Below are positions 51,931-60,409 of a stretch of 64,000 nucleotides of DNA, in pieces. The stretch comes from Gammaproteobacteria bacterium (GTDB taxonomy: Bacteria; Pseudomonadota; Gammaproteobacteria; Enterobacterales; Psychrobiaceae), in the NCBI GenBank assembly GCA_013214945.1, contig JABSRT010000007.1, positions 149,413 to 213,412 of the forward strand, given 5' to 3'. The position numbers and the translations under genes were made by a program. Every line of letters starts with the position of its first letter. Within the stretch, counting starts at the first letter, position 1. Below the pieces are notes generated by a model, which searched no databases, was not told where the DNA came from, and was given only the letters and a program-made list of their open reading frames with translations.

Positions 51931-52998
51931 ATGAACACTATTTTTTGGCTGCGAGCCGAAGTTAAAATCGGCGAACGTCGCACTCCTCTAACACCTGTTG
52001 GCGCCAAGGCTTTAATTGCTGGTGGCAGCAAGCTGATGGTTGAGCGCTGCGCTAACCGCTTATTTGATGATCAAGATTACTTGGCGGCAGGTTGCCAATT
52101 AGTTGAGCCGGGCAGTTGGCCGACCGCGCCTGATCAAGCCATTATTGTTGGTTTAAAAGAGCTTGAACTGCAAGACTTTGGCCTAGTTCACCGCCATATT
52201 TATTTTGCCCATGCCTTTAAAGGCCAAGATGAAGCAACGCAAATACTAAGTCGCTTTAAAAGTGGTGGTGGTGAAATTTTAGATTTAGAGTTTTTGCAAG
52301 ACGATAGCGGTCGTCGTGTTTGCGCCTTTGGTTTTTGGGCCGGCTATGTTGGCGGAGCAATGGCGGTAGCAGGTTATTATCATCATGTAAAAACATCAGC
52401 GCCATTCCCGGCTCAAGTCAGTTATAACAACAAAGCCGCTTATCTTAAAAAATTACGTAGCCAAATGCTGGCTGAGGTAAAACCGCCACGCGCTTTAGTG
52501 ATTGGCGCGCATGGTCGCAGCGGCAAGGGTGCAGTTGAGTTGTTTAAAGAGCTCGGCATTGAGGTGATCTCATGGGATATTGCAGAGACCAAAGTAGGCG
52601 GGCCGTTTAGCGCAATTAATGACTTTGACATTATGGTCAACTGCGCTTATTTAGCCCCCGGCACCTTGCCTTTTGTCACAAAAAAAAGCCTTGGCTGCAC
52701 ACCACAACTTAGCTTAATTAGCGATGTCAGTTGCGATCCAAACAGTGCTGACAACCCCATTCCTATTTATCAAGCCATTACCAAGTTACCGCGCCCTATT
52801 ATTGAATCGGCCGTCGCCGGGCTTTACATTCAGGCGGTTGATCATTTGCCAACGGTCTTGCCCAAAGAAAGCAGCGAAGACTTTGCCGCGCAGTTATTGC
52901 CTCATTTACTGACTTTAGCGCAAGAAACCGACGACCAAGTCGTATGGAACAAGGCTCGAAGTTTCTATCAGCAAGCACTAGCCCAATTAAACACTTAA
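51931..52998 (+). CDS. Saccharopine dehydrogenase-like enzyme (LYS1 type, possible opine/amino-acid oxidoreductase)
   Basis: A 355-residue protein matching the NAD-dependent, L-lysine-forming saccharopine dehydrogenase (LYS1) family. The N-terminal substrate-site segment is FWLRAEVKIGERRTPLTP; FAHAFKGQDEA and FGFWAGYVGGAMAVAG follow, and the nucleotide-binding loop is IGAHGRSGKGAV (about 190). LYS1 cleaves saccharopine to lysine and 2-oxoglutarate. In a bacterium with no fungal-type lysine pathway nearby, and coupled to an Aap-type importer, it may instead act on an imported opine-like or N-substituted amino acid; that is inference. A good AAGGAAA ribosome site precedes it, and it ends the aap operon or continues into a regulated downstream block. 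Confidence 0.82.
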   Translation: MNTIFWLRAEVKIGERRTPLTPVGAKALIAGGSKLMVERCANRLFDDQDYLAAGCQLVEPGSWPTAPDQAIIVGLKELELQDFGLVHRHIYFAHAFKGQDEATQILSRFKSGGGEILDLEFLQDDSGRRVCAFGFWAGYVGGAMAVAGYYHHVKTSAPFPAQVSYNNKAAYLKKLRSQMLAEVKPPRALVIGAHGRSGKGAVELFKELGIEVISWDIAETKVGGPFSAINDFDIMVNCAYLAPGTLPFVTKKSLGCTPQLSLISDVSCDPNSADNPIPIYQAITKLPRPIIESAVAGLYIQAVDHLPTVLPKESSEDFAAQLLPHLLTLAQETDDQVVWNKARSFYQQALAQLNT

Positions 52999-53052
52999 AT
53001 ATTCTGAGTTCTGAATCTACCTTTGTATGAAACAATGCAAAAAAGTACAGTT

Positions 53053-53074
53053 TGGAACTCAAGGTTCCATTATG
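53053..53074. promoter_or_regulatory. Candidate IclR-type operator upstream of the alcohol dehydrogenase promoter
   Basis: TGGAAC (53053-53058) and GTTCCA (53064-53069) are a perfect 6-bp dyad with a 5-base centre, similar to IclR sites of the TGGAA-N-TTCCA kind. The right arm continues as GTTCCATTATG (53064-53074), repeated exactly at 53119-53129. The iclR promoter contains GTCCCATTATA (58908-58918). Confidence 0.5.
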
Positions 53075-53082
53075 AAAACAAT

Positions 53083-53111
53083 TTGACATTAAACTTTTTC
53101 TCTATTATGGT
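53083..53111 (+). promoter_or_regulatory. Sigma-70 promoter of the alcohol dehydrogenase/aldehyde dehydrogenase genes
   Basis: A perfect TTGACA -35 box at 53083-53088, a 17-base spacer, and TATGGT at 53106-53111 as -10. Transcription would start near 53118, so the second GTTCCATTATG (53119-53129) lies at the start site and the dyad lies just upstream of -35, well placed for regulation. Confidence 0.65.
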
Positions 53112-53118
53112 ACATACA

Positions 53119-53129
53119 GTTCCATTATG
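53119..53129. promoter_or_regulatory. Second GTTCCATTATG motif at the transcription start
   Basis: An 11-bp exact repeat of the operator arm at 53064-53074, 55 bases away (about five helical turns). It is placed where a bound regulator would block transcription. Confidence 0.45.
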
Positions 53130-53215
53130 TTGATTTGGTCCGGTATGTTTTTTAAATTGAATCAACTTAGCGGTAAGATTGTTGTTAGCTAATAATAAAT
53201 AAAATGGAGAGAGCA

Positions 53216-54376
53216 ATGTCGACGCAAATAGTACTGCCACGAATTATGCAAGTTGGCGCTGGAGCCAGCCTTGAGATCCCTAACGTTTTACGCAGTTTAG
53301 ACTGTAAACGTGCGCTTATTGTGACCGATAAAATGATGGTGCAATTGGGATACGCCGCTACTATTAGCGACGCTTTGGCCCAACAAGATATCGCGTGTGA
53401 CGTATTTGACGACACTATGCCCGAGCCAACCGTTGCTTCTATTCAGGCTGGCGTTGCGGCGGCACGCGACGGTGATTACGACTGTATTATTGCCCTTGGT
53501 GGCGGTAGCCCGATTGACAGCGCTAAAGCAATTTCAATCTTGGCGCGCTTTGGCGGCGTAATGCAAGACTATCGCTTTCCACGTATGGTTAACGAGCAAG
53601 GTTTACCGCTTATTGCAATTCCGACCACTGCTGGTACGGGCTCTGAAGTAACGCGCTTTACCATTATTACTGATGAAACCAGTGATGAAAAAATGCTATG
53701 CGTTGGCCTAGGTTTTATGCCAATTGCGGCATTGGTTGATTACAACTTGACCATGAGTTTGCCAGCGCGGATAACCGCTGATACAGGCATCGACGCATTA
53801 ACGCACGCAATGGAAGCTTATGTCAGCAAAAAGGCTAACCCATATAGCGATAGCCAAGCAATTGCCGCGATGAAGTTAATTGGCCCTAATTTACGCCCGA
53901 CTTATCACGACGGCAGTAATAAGGCTGCGCGTGAAGCGATGATGTTAGGTTCAACCTTAGCGGGTGTTGCATTTTCTAATGCGTCTGTTGCGTTAGTTCA
54001 CGGCATGAGCCGACCTATTGGGGCCTTTTTCCATGTGCCTCATGGCCTGTCGAACGCGATGTTATTGCCAAGCGTAACCGAGTTTTCAATCCCTGCTGCG
54101 CCAGAGCGTTATGCTGATTGTGCACGTGCTATGGGCGTTGCGACCTCGCAAGACAGTGATGAAATCGCTAACCAAAAGTTATTAGTTGAATTGCGTGCAC
54201 TAAACGCCGAGTTGGCTGTGCCGACGCCGGAGCAATTTGGCATTGAACGTGAACAATTTTTTGAAGTATGTCAAACCATGGCTGAGCAGGCATTAGCCTC
54301 TGGTTCGCCAGGTAATAATCCACGTGTGCCATCGGTAGAACAGATGGTTACTATTTATCAAGGGCTTTGGGATTAA
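53216..54376 (+). CDS. Iron-containing alcohol dehydrogenase (possible 3-hydroxyacid oxidising, DddB-like)
   Basis: Start set at 53216 (MSTQIVLPRI; GGAG six bases upstream), giving 386 residues. Group III Fe-ADH features: GGGSPIDSAKAISI (NAD site), TTAGTGSEVTRFT, the metal-binding Asp/His of TGIDALTHAMEAYVS, and HGMSRPIGAFFHVPHG. It oxidises primary alcohols or hydroxyacids. It precedes a malonate/methylmalonate-semialdehyde dehydrogenase by 65 bases. The same enzyme pair (DddB-DddC) oxidises 3-hydroxypropionate in DMSP-degrading Marinomonas. So a 3-hydroxypropionate-like intermediate is a plausible substrate, though no DddD-type CoA-transferase is seen here. Confidence 0.9.
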   Translation: MSTQIVLPRIMQVGAGASLEIPNVLRSLDCKRALIVTDKMMVQLGYAATISDALAQQDIACDVFDDTMPEPTVASIQAGVAAARDGDYDCIIALGGGSPIDSAKAISILARFGGVMQDYRFPRMVNEQGLPLIAIPTTAGTGSEVTRFTIITDETSDEKMLCVGLGFMPIAALVDYNLTMSLPARITADTGIDALTHAMEAYVSKKANPYSDSQAIAAMKLIGPNLRPTYHDGSNKAAREAMMLGSTLAGVAFSNASVALVHGMSRPIGAFFHVPHGLSNAMLLPSVTEFSIPAAPERYADCARAMGVATSQDSDEIANQKLLVELRALNAELAVPTPEQFGIEREQFFEVCQTMAEQALASGSPGNNPRVPSVEQMVTIYQGLWD

Positions 54377-54441
54377 GACTCTTTAGTTAAAACAAAGAGA
54401 ATTAACCCTGCCATTTTATATAATTTTTTTAGGAATTTGTT

Positions 54442-55932
54442 ATGAACATTATTGGGCACCTAATTAATGGTGAAATCACTACCGACGCAGAGCGCACACA
54501 AGATGTATTTAACCCAGCCACTGGTAAGTCAGATCGCCAAGTTGCTATTGCCTCAGTTGAAACTGTAGAGCAAGCAATTGCCAGTGCACAAGCTGCATAC
54601 CCAGCATGGCGCAACACGCCACCACTTAAGCGTGCTCGAGTAATGTTTAAATTTAAACAATTACTTGAAGAAAATAGCGAAAAAATCTGTCAATTAATCG
54701 GTCAAGAGCACGGTAAAATTTCACACGATGCTGCGGGTGAATTACTACGCGGTATTGAAAACGTTGAATACGCTTGTGGCGCACCTGAATTACTAAAAGG
54801 CGAGCACAGCAAAAACGTGGGTCCTAACATTGATTCATGGAGCGAGTTCCAGCCATTAGGTGTTGTTGCTGGTATTACTCCATTTAACTTCCCAGCGATG
54901 GTGCCATTATGGATGTTCCCAATGGCTATCGTGTGCGGTAACTGTTTTATCTTAAAGCCGTCGGAACGCGATCCTAGCTCAACGTTATTCATTGCCCAGT
55001 TATTAAAAGAAGCAGGTTTGCCTGATGGCGTAATGAGCGTAGTTAACGGTGATAAAGTAGCCGTTGATGTTTTATTATCAGATCAGCGTGTTAAAGCCGT
55101 TAGTTTTGTTGGTTCAACTCCAATTGCTGAATACATTTACTCAACAGCCACTAAAAATGGCAAACGTTGTCAGGCACTAGGCGGCGCGAAAAATCACGCG
55201 ATTATCATGCCTGATGCTGACATGGACAACGCAGTAAACCAATTATTAGGCGCAGCTTTTGGTTCGTCTGGCGAGCGTTGCATGGCCTTGTCTGTTGCCG
55301 TAGCCGTTGGCGATTCAGCAGCTGATGCTTTAGTTGAAAAAATGACAGCAGCAATGGCGTCATTAAAAGTCGGTGCTTATAGCGATAGCAGCAACGATTT
55401 TGGTCCAGTAATCACCAAACAGCACCTTGATAAAGTAGTTGGTTATATCAACCATGCTCAAGAGCAGGGCGCAACCATTGTGGTTGATGGTCGTGAGCCA
55501 CAAGTTGAAGGGTACAGTGATGGTTTCTTTGTTGGCGGCACCTTAATTGATAACGTTACGCCAGAAATGACCAGCTACAAAGAAGAGATCTTTGGTCCTG
55601 TCTTGCAAGTGGTTCGAGTAGACAGCATGGAACAGGCGATGAAGCTAATTAACGATCACGAATACGGCAACGGTACTTGTATCTTTACTCGTGACGGTGA
55701 AGCAGCACGTTACTTCGCAGACAATATTGAAGTGGGTATGGTTGGTATTAACGTACCACTACCAGTGCCTGTTGCTTCACATAGTTTCGGTGGTTGGAAG
55801 CGTTCATTATTTGGTGATTTACACGCATACGGTCCAGATGCAGTACGTTTTTACACTAAGCGTAAAACCATTACTCAGCGTTGGCCGTCAAGCGGTGTGC
55901 GTGAAGGCGCGCAGTTTGCTTTCCCGTCTTAA
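54442..55932 (+). CDS. mmsA: CoA-acylating methylmalonate/malonate-semialdehyde dehydrogenase
   Basis: This 496-residue aldehyde dehydrogenase has the MmsA-specific pattern: TPFNFPAMVPLWMFP, CGNCFILKPSERDPS, GGAKNHAIIMPDAD, and the catalytic Cys in GSSGERCMALSVAV. It converts methylmalonate or malonate semialdehyde to propionyl-CoA or acetyl-CoA plus CO2 with NAD and CoA. Lies 65 bases after the Fe-alcohol dehydrogenase and probably shares its transcript. The pair would turn a 3-hydroxyacid into acyl-CoA. A strong terminator follows. Valine or beta-alanine-type catabolism is the classical role; here the setting with an Aap importer suggests a nitrogen-containing precursor. Confidence 0.93.
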   Translation: MNIIGHLINGEITTDAERTQDVFNPATGKSDRQVAIASVETVEQAIASAQAAYPAWRNTPPLKRARVMFKFKQLLEENSEKICQLIGQEHGKISHDAAGELLRGIENVEYACGAPELLKGEHSKNVGPNIDSWSEFQPLGVVAGITPFNFPAMVPLWMFPMAIVCGNCFILKPSERDPSSTLFIAQLLKEAGLPDGVMSVVNGDKVAVDVLLSDQRVKAVSFVGSTPIAEYIYSTATKNGKRCQALGGAKNHAIIMPDADMDNAVNQLLGAAFGSSGERCMALSVAVAVGDSAADALVEKMTAAMASLKVGAYSDSSNDFGPVITKQHLDKVVGYINHAQEQGATIVVDGREPQVEGYSDGFFVGGTLIDNVTPEMTSYKEEIFGPVLQVVRVDSMEQAMKLINDHEYGNGTCIFTRDGEAARYFADNIEVGMVGINVPLPVPVASHSFGGWKRSLFGDLHAYGPDAVRFYTKRKTITQRWPSSGVREGAQFAFPS

Positions 55933-55981
55933 TCATTAAGATATAAAATCGCAGCATAACTTCTGCACAAAATAAGTAAAT

Positions 55982-56015
55982 AAAAATCCGGTGAGTCTAT
56001 CACCGGATTTTTTTT
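55982..56015 (+). terminator. Rho-independent terminator after the semialdehyde dehydrogenase
   Basis: A 13-bp stem, AAAAATCCGGTGA (55982-55994) and TCACCGGATTTTT (56000-56012), with a 5-base loop and a following T-run. The A-run on the left makes it potentially bidirectional, also serving the ABC transporter gene that converges from 57858. Confidence 0.88.
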
Positions 56016-56061
56016 GTTTATAGCTTATTTATAACGGCCGAATTAGCCTTTTTTATCAATG

Positions 56062-57858
56062 TTATTCGCTGTCGCTCAAGTGCTTAAACTGTAACTTAAC
56101 TAATCGTTGGTACAAATCGCAACTGGCCATTAAGGATTGGTGATCGCCCATTGCAACTAAACCGCCATGATCAAGCACCGCAATTTGATCGGCATGTTTA
56201 ATGGTCGACAAACGGTGAGCGATAATTAAGGTGGTGCGGTTTCGCATTAATTCAACTAAGGCTTGTTGAACATGATCTTCGCTCTCACTGTCTAAGGCAC
56301 TGGTTGCCTCGTCGAGTAATAAAATAGCCGGATCTTTTAAAATGGCGCGGGCAATCGCGATACGCTGCCGTTGCCCGCCCGAAAGTCGAGCCCCGCGTTC
56401 GCCAAGGAAGCTATGGTAACCGTCGGGTAAATTAATAATGAAGTCATGTGCATGAGCGAGTTTTGCCGCCGCGATCACTTCTTGATCTGTCGCGTCGGGT
56501 TTGCCATAACGAATATTATAAAAAACATCGTTGGTAAACAGCGCCGGTTGTTGTGGTACCAGCGCCATTTTCTGGCGTAACTCTTTTGGATCTAGCTCGC
56601 GGATATCGACCCCGCCTAGGGTTATATTACCCGTTTGCGGATCGTAAAAACGTAATAACAGTTCAAACAAGGTTGATTTACCCGCGCCAGAAGGGCCTAC
56701 TAACGCCAGCACCTTGCCTTGTTGTGCGGTTAAGCTAAGTGAAGTTATTGCCGCTTGATCTGGTCGCGATGGGTAATTAAAACTGACATTAACTAAGCTA
56801 AGTTCAGCGGCTAAATCAGCGACAGCACTCGGTTTATCAACGGGTGCCTTAATATGACTATCTACTTGTAAAATCTCAATTAATCGCTCAGTGGCGCCAG
56901 CAGCTCGTTGCAATTCACCTAATACTTCCGAAATAGTGGCCAGCGCTGAGGCGACTAAAATGGCATAAAAAACAAAGGCAGCAAGGTCGCCCCCACTCAT
57001 TACCCCGGCAATAACGTCACTGCCACCAACCCATAACATGCCGGTAATCGCGCCAAACACAATCACAATAACCCCAGCAATTAATACCGCTCGTTGCTGA
57101 ACTCGACGACGACCAATTTCAAATGATTTTTCGACCTCAATCGCAAATGAAGCACGCTCTTGGGGCTCTCGGGTATAACTTTGCACCGTTTTAATGTGCT
57201 CAATCGCCTCACCGGCATAACTGCCGACGCTTGCCATTGAGTCTTGGCTTTTACGTGACAAGGTTCTTACTCGTCGGCCATAAAATAAAATAGGCACCAA
57301 GATAAAAGGCACGACTGCTAATACCACTAACGTTAGTTTAATATTGGTCGCAAATAACATCACTACAGCACCAATCAACATTAAACCACTGCGCAGCGCC
57401 ATCGAAAACGAGGAGCCAATAATGCTTTGCAATAAGGTGGTGTCAGTGGTTATTCGCGACATTATGTCACCACTACCACTAGTTTCAAAATAGCTCGGGT
57501 GCAAGGTAATAACATGATTAAATACTGCTAAGCGAATGTCGGCACTGATCCTTTCACCCAACCACGACACTAAATAAAATCGGGTATAGGTGCCAGCAGC
57601 AATTAATAGCGTGATGATAAAGATAAATAACACCGCATTTTTTAATTGCTCGCTTGATTGCTGGGCGAAACCTTGGTCGATCAGCATTCTGATCGCTTGG
57701 CCAACAGACAGCATTACTGTCGCGGTAAAAATTAAGGCGATAACGGCAGCCAGTACTCGGCCTTGATAAGGACGAATAAATTGGATTAACTCGGCTAAGA
57801 TGTTTAATTTTTTGGTGTTAGCCTGCGCCGTATTTGGTGCTGATGATACCCTCGACAT
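56062..57858 (-). CDS. ABC exporter, transmembrane + ATPase fusion (MsbA-like family)
   Basis: Start set at 57858 (MSRVSSAPNTAQANTKK; AAGGA upstream), giving 598 residues; an ATG 13 codons earlier has no ribosome site. The ABC-transporter transmembrane domain (about 20-310, six helices) is joined to a nucleotide-binding domain with Walker A GPSGAGKST, signature LSGGQRQRIAIARA and Walker B ILLLDEATSALD. Exporters of this type move lipids, drugs or peptides outward as homodimers. Nothing nearby gives a substrate. It converges on the aldehyde dehydrogenase gene and is read toward the IclR side. Confidence 0.9.
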   Translation of the reverse strand: MSRVSSAPNTAQANTKKLNILAELIQFIRPYQGRVLAAVIALIFTATVMLSVGQAIRMLIDQGFAQQSSEQLKNAVLFIFIITLLIAAGTYTRFYLVSWLGERISADIRLAVFNHVITLHPSYFETSGSGDIMSRITTDTTLLQSIIGSSFSMALRSGLMLIGAVVMLFATNIKLTLVVLAVVPFILVPILFYGRRVRTLSRKSQDSMASVGSYAGEAIEHIKTVQSYTREPQERASFAIEVEKSFEIGRRRVQQRAVLIAGVIVIVFGAITGMLWVGGSDVIAGVMSGGDLAAFVFYAILVASALATISEVLGELQRAAGATERLIEILQVDSHIKAPVDKPSAVADLAAELSLVNVSFNYPSRPDQAAITSLSLTAQQGKVLALVGPSGAGKSTLFELLLRFYDPQTGNITLGGVDIRELDPKELRQKMALVPQQPALFTNDVFYNIRYGKPDATDQEVIAAAKLAHAHDFIINLPDGYHSFLGERGARLSGGQRQRIAIARAILKDPAILLLDEATSALDSESEDHVQQALVELMRNRTTLIIAHRLSTIKHADQIAVLDHGGLVAMGDHQSLMASCDLYQRLVKLQFKHLSDSE

Positions 57859-58014
57859 AGTGGTCCTTATTAACGGTTTAAATGGTGACGTTTGCATTCT
57901 TGGTTACTGAATATTAAACGTCTATTTATTATCACGATTATGCAGGGTAGTTGTAACCTATGCCAAGCTAAAATTGGTTAGCTAACGCAGCGCGTTGGTA
58001 TGATTGACTGATAT

Positions 58015-58049
58015 AAAAAAAGCGTATCAGCGGTTAACTGATACGCTTT
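58015..58049 (-). terminator. Rho-independent terminator of the iclR gene
   Basis: A perfect 12-bp stem, AAAGCGTATCAG (58019-58030) and CTGATACGCTTT (58038-58049), with a 7-base loop. On the minus strand it runs into a T-stretch. Confidence 0.85.
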
Positions 58050-58075
58050 GTAACGAATGCTTTTGGTGTGGAAAT

Positions 58076-58879
58076 TTATTCGCCGCTATCAGCGATAGGG
58101 GAGCTGACCAGATTACTGATGTCTTCGGCCGCTTTTCGTAATAAAGGCTCAAGGGCTATCAGTTGCGGCAAGCTTTTTCTAATGATTGGGGCATGGGTAT
58201 AAAGGCTGGCAATAAAATGGCCTTCAGCGTTAACAATCGGCACTGAGCAGCCAACCATACCATCCATAAACTCTTCATTATCAACGCCCATTTCATTGGC
58301 CCTGATTGTGGTTAGCGAGTCTTCCAATTTTTTTGTATCGGTAATGGTCGCACGCGAGTATCGGACTAACGGCAAGTTGTTGATGATGCGACTGCGCATA
58401 TTTTTAGGCAAAGAGCTTAAATATAATTTGCCACTTGAAGTACACCACAGTGGTACGTGGCTACCTGTTTTTAAATTCATTTGCAGTGGCCAGTTCGACT
58501 CAACGCGATCGTAATAGGTCATTTCGATCCCGTCGGGGATAGCGATACCACAGGTTTCATCTAATTCACGGCTAAGTCGCTGCAAAATAGCTTGGCGCTG
58601 AACCTGATAACGACTGCTATAAATAACCCCAAGCGCTACTTTATACATTCGTTTGCCTGAAACAACCTTGCCGCGCATATTGGTTTGCAAATAACCGTCA
58701 CTTTCAAGTTGCTGCAACAGACGATGGAGACTGGCTTTGGGGATCTCTAATTGAAACGACAGATCAGCCGGTGACATCGGTTGTGCCGCCAAGGCTACAG
58801 CCTCTATTATTTCCATTACCCGAGTGACCGACGGGCCACGCCCGTTACGGTTGGTGCTAGAGCTGGCTGTTGAGGTCAT
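58076..58879 (-). CDS. IclR-family transcriptional regulator
   Basis: Start set at 58879 (MTSTASSSTNRNGRGPSV), giving 267 residues. An ATG 17 codons earlier (58930) lies upstream of a TATAAT box at 58913-58918, so is less likely. Residues about 12-75 form the winged helix-turn-helix (LSFQLEIPKASLHRLLQQLE), and about 90-260 the IclR effector domain (IPDGIEMTYYDRVESNWPL, VPLWCTSSGKLYLSSLP, GCSVPIVNAEGHFIASLY). It likely controls the alcohol/semialdehyde dehydrogenase genes, because the motif repeated at that promoter also overlaps its own promoter. IclR proteins usually respond to a pathway intermediate. Confidence 0.9.
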   Translation of the reverse strand: MTSTASSSTNRNGRGPSVTRVMEIIEAVALAAQPMSPADLSFQLEIPKASLHRLLQQLESDGYLQTNMRGKVVSGKRMYKVALGVIYSSRYQVQRQAILQRLSRELDETCGIAIPDGIEMTYYDRVESNWPLQMNLKTGSHVPLWCTSSGKLYLSSLPKNMRSRIINNLPLVRYSRATITDTKKLEDSLTTIRANEMGVDNEEFMDGMVGCSVPIVNAEGHFIASLYTHAPIIRKSLPQLIALEPLLRKAAEDISNLVSSPIADSGE

Positions 58880-58907
58880 AAAGTTAATGCTTATTTTGGG
58901 GTTATGT

Positions 58908-58918
58908 GTCCCATTATA
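58908..58918. promoter_or_regulatory. iclR promoter -10 overlapped by an operator-like motif
   Basis: On the minus strand TATAATGGGAC reads from a perfect TATAAT (58913-58918). The plus-strand form GTCCCATTATA differs from the GTTCCATTATG motifs near 53064 and 53119 at two of 11 positions. It suggests autoregulation. No good -35 was found. Confidence 0.45.
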
Positions 58919-59015
58919 GCGCGTAAACATTTCAAGTTACTAGATTATCAATGCAATAGATGACGCTGTAATGTTTAACGGTGAGAATTTGATCACTATT
59001 TAACTGACTGCGCTC

Positions 59016-60194
59016 TTAAGTGAGCGCGAGTTTTTGTTGTTTGTGATAGTACATGTTTTTATCGGCACAACAGATTAACTCATCAACACTATCGCCATCG
59101 GTAGGATAGGTTGCGGTGCCAATACTGGCACCAATATTAAAGTCGACCCCATTGATCGAGTAGGTTTGCCCGAGTCGAAACTCGATCGACTGAGCCAACT
59201 CTTGCAGCTGTTGTTGACCAATAACATTTTTAATTAAAATGCAAAATTCATCACCGCCCATTCGACACACTAAGTCTGATTGTCGAGCGCAGCAAGCATT
59301 TAATCGTTGTGCCATTTCCTGTAACACCAAATCGCCATAAATATGGCCAAAGGTATCATTGATAGGTTTGAATTTGTCGAGATCAATATAGACCACCCCA
59401 AAACTGATATTGCCTAACTTGGCATTATTCTCAAGCTCACTGGCACTACTCTCAAATTTACGCCGATTGGCCAACCCAGTTAATTCATCATGCTCAGATT
59501 GGTGCTTTATAGTTTGCTGCAGCTCAAGCATCTCGGCCATTTGCTTGGTGAGCATTAGGCTTAGTGCTATTTCGTTAATCGCCCGGTGTGACATTTCAGT
59601 TGCCTTCAATGTCATCATTAGTACCCCTACGGGACATACCAGCGATGCAATCATAAGAAAGCCCTCACTGTGCCCACTGGCATGAGTCGAGGTATGGGTT
59701 AGTATTAAACTAATGATTATAAAGCCATAACCGAAATAGTATTCAGGGAACGTAATGTTGCTGATTAAGATGATTGCGAGTAAGCAAACAAGAAAAATAT
59801 AATATAAGGCTAAATGATCAAAGGGAGTCTCATCGGGCAGTAAGAAACAGCTGGCTCCAAACAATACCGCAATGCCTAGACCGTAAATTAAACGTCGAGT
59901 AATTCGCGATTTCAGCAATAGGTATTGGCGCTCAATATCCGGTGAGTATTGCTGCTGGTGGTCAATTTTATAAATGGCGACAATAAAAAAAACTAACAAA
60001 GTTTGCCATATTATCAGCTGTAAAGTTGGGGTATTAAGATAAACCTGATAAGCCGCTAACACAAACGAAGCGAGCAGTAATAAAGGGCTGTTTTTTTTAC
60101 TTTGCTTGAAATAACGCTCAAATCTAGCGATGAAAAGGCGGGTTTCAAACTTATTTTCAGGGGATGAACACAGCAAAAATAATTTATTTTTCAT
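59016..60194 (-). CDS. Membrane-bound GGDEF diguanylate cyclase
   Basis: A 392-residue protein: six or so membrane helices in residues about 40-215, then a coiled linker and a GGDEF domain (about 230-392). The catalytic motif MGGDEFCILI is intact. The inhibitory I-site RxxD is present as RQSD, five residues before the motif, so product feedback inhibition is expected. It makes c-di-GMP from two GTP. The N-terminal membrane part has no family-specific sensory motif; ligand unknown. Monocistronic between the iclR and Gate-domain genes. Confidence 0.93.
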   Translation of the reverse strand: MKNKLFLLCSSPENKFETRLFIARFERYFKQSKKNSPLLLLASFVLAAYQVYLNTPTLQLIIWQTLLVFFIVAIYKIDHQQQYSPDIERQYLLLKSRITRRLIYGLGIAVLFGASCFLLPDETPFDHLALYYIFLVCLLAIILISNITFPEYYFGYGFIIISLILTHTSTHASGHSEGFLMIASLVCPVGVLMMTLKATEMSHRAINEIALSLMLTKQMAEMLELQQTIKHQSEHDELTGLANRRKFESSASELENNAKLGNISFGVVYIDLDKFKPINDTFGHIYGDLVLQEMAQRLNACCARQSDLVCRMGGDEFCILIKNVIGQQQLQELAQSIEFRLGQTYSINGVDFNIGASIGTATYPTDGDSVDELICCADKNMYYHKQQKLALT

Positions 60195-60409
60195 TAACCC
60201 TCCATTGGCACTAACCTTTACCAGCAGATTAACATGAAATAACAGGTTGTTAACAGGTTAAATTATCGACTTTATTTTAACTCGCTTAGCTTGCAGGTGG
60301 CCGCTGATTTTTTTGATATGCTTAATATAGATTATAGGCAGAGTTACTGCAATTATCGCTGTAACTCTGTGTATTGAACTTAACCGCCAGCATGGCTAAT
60401 AATCTACGT

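Larger units (their letters stand above)
52999..53215. promoter_or_regulatory. Control region of the alcohol dehydrogenase gene
   Basis: A 217-base gap with a strong promoter (53083-53111), a dyad operator (53053-53069) and two GTTCCATTATG direct repeats. A GGAGAG ribosome site is six bases before the ATG at 53216. Confidence 0.6.
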
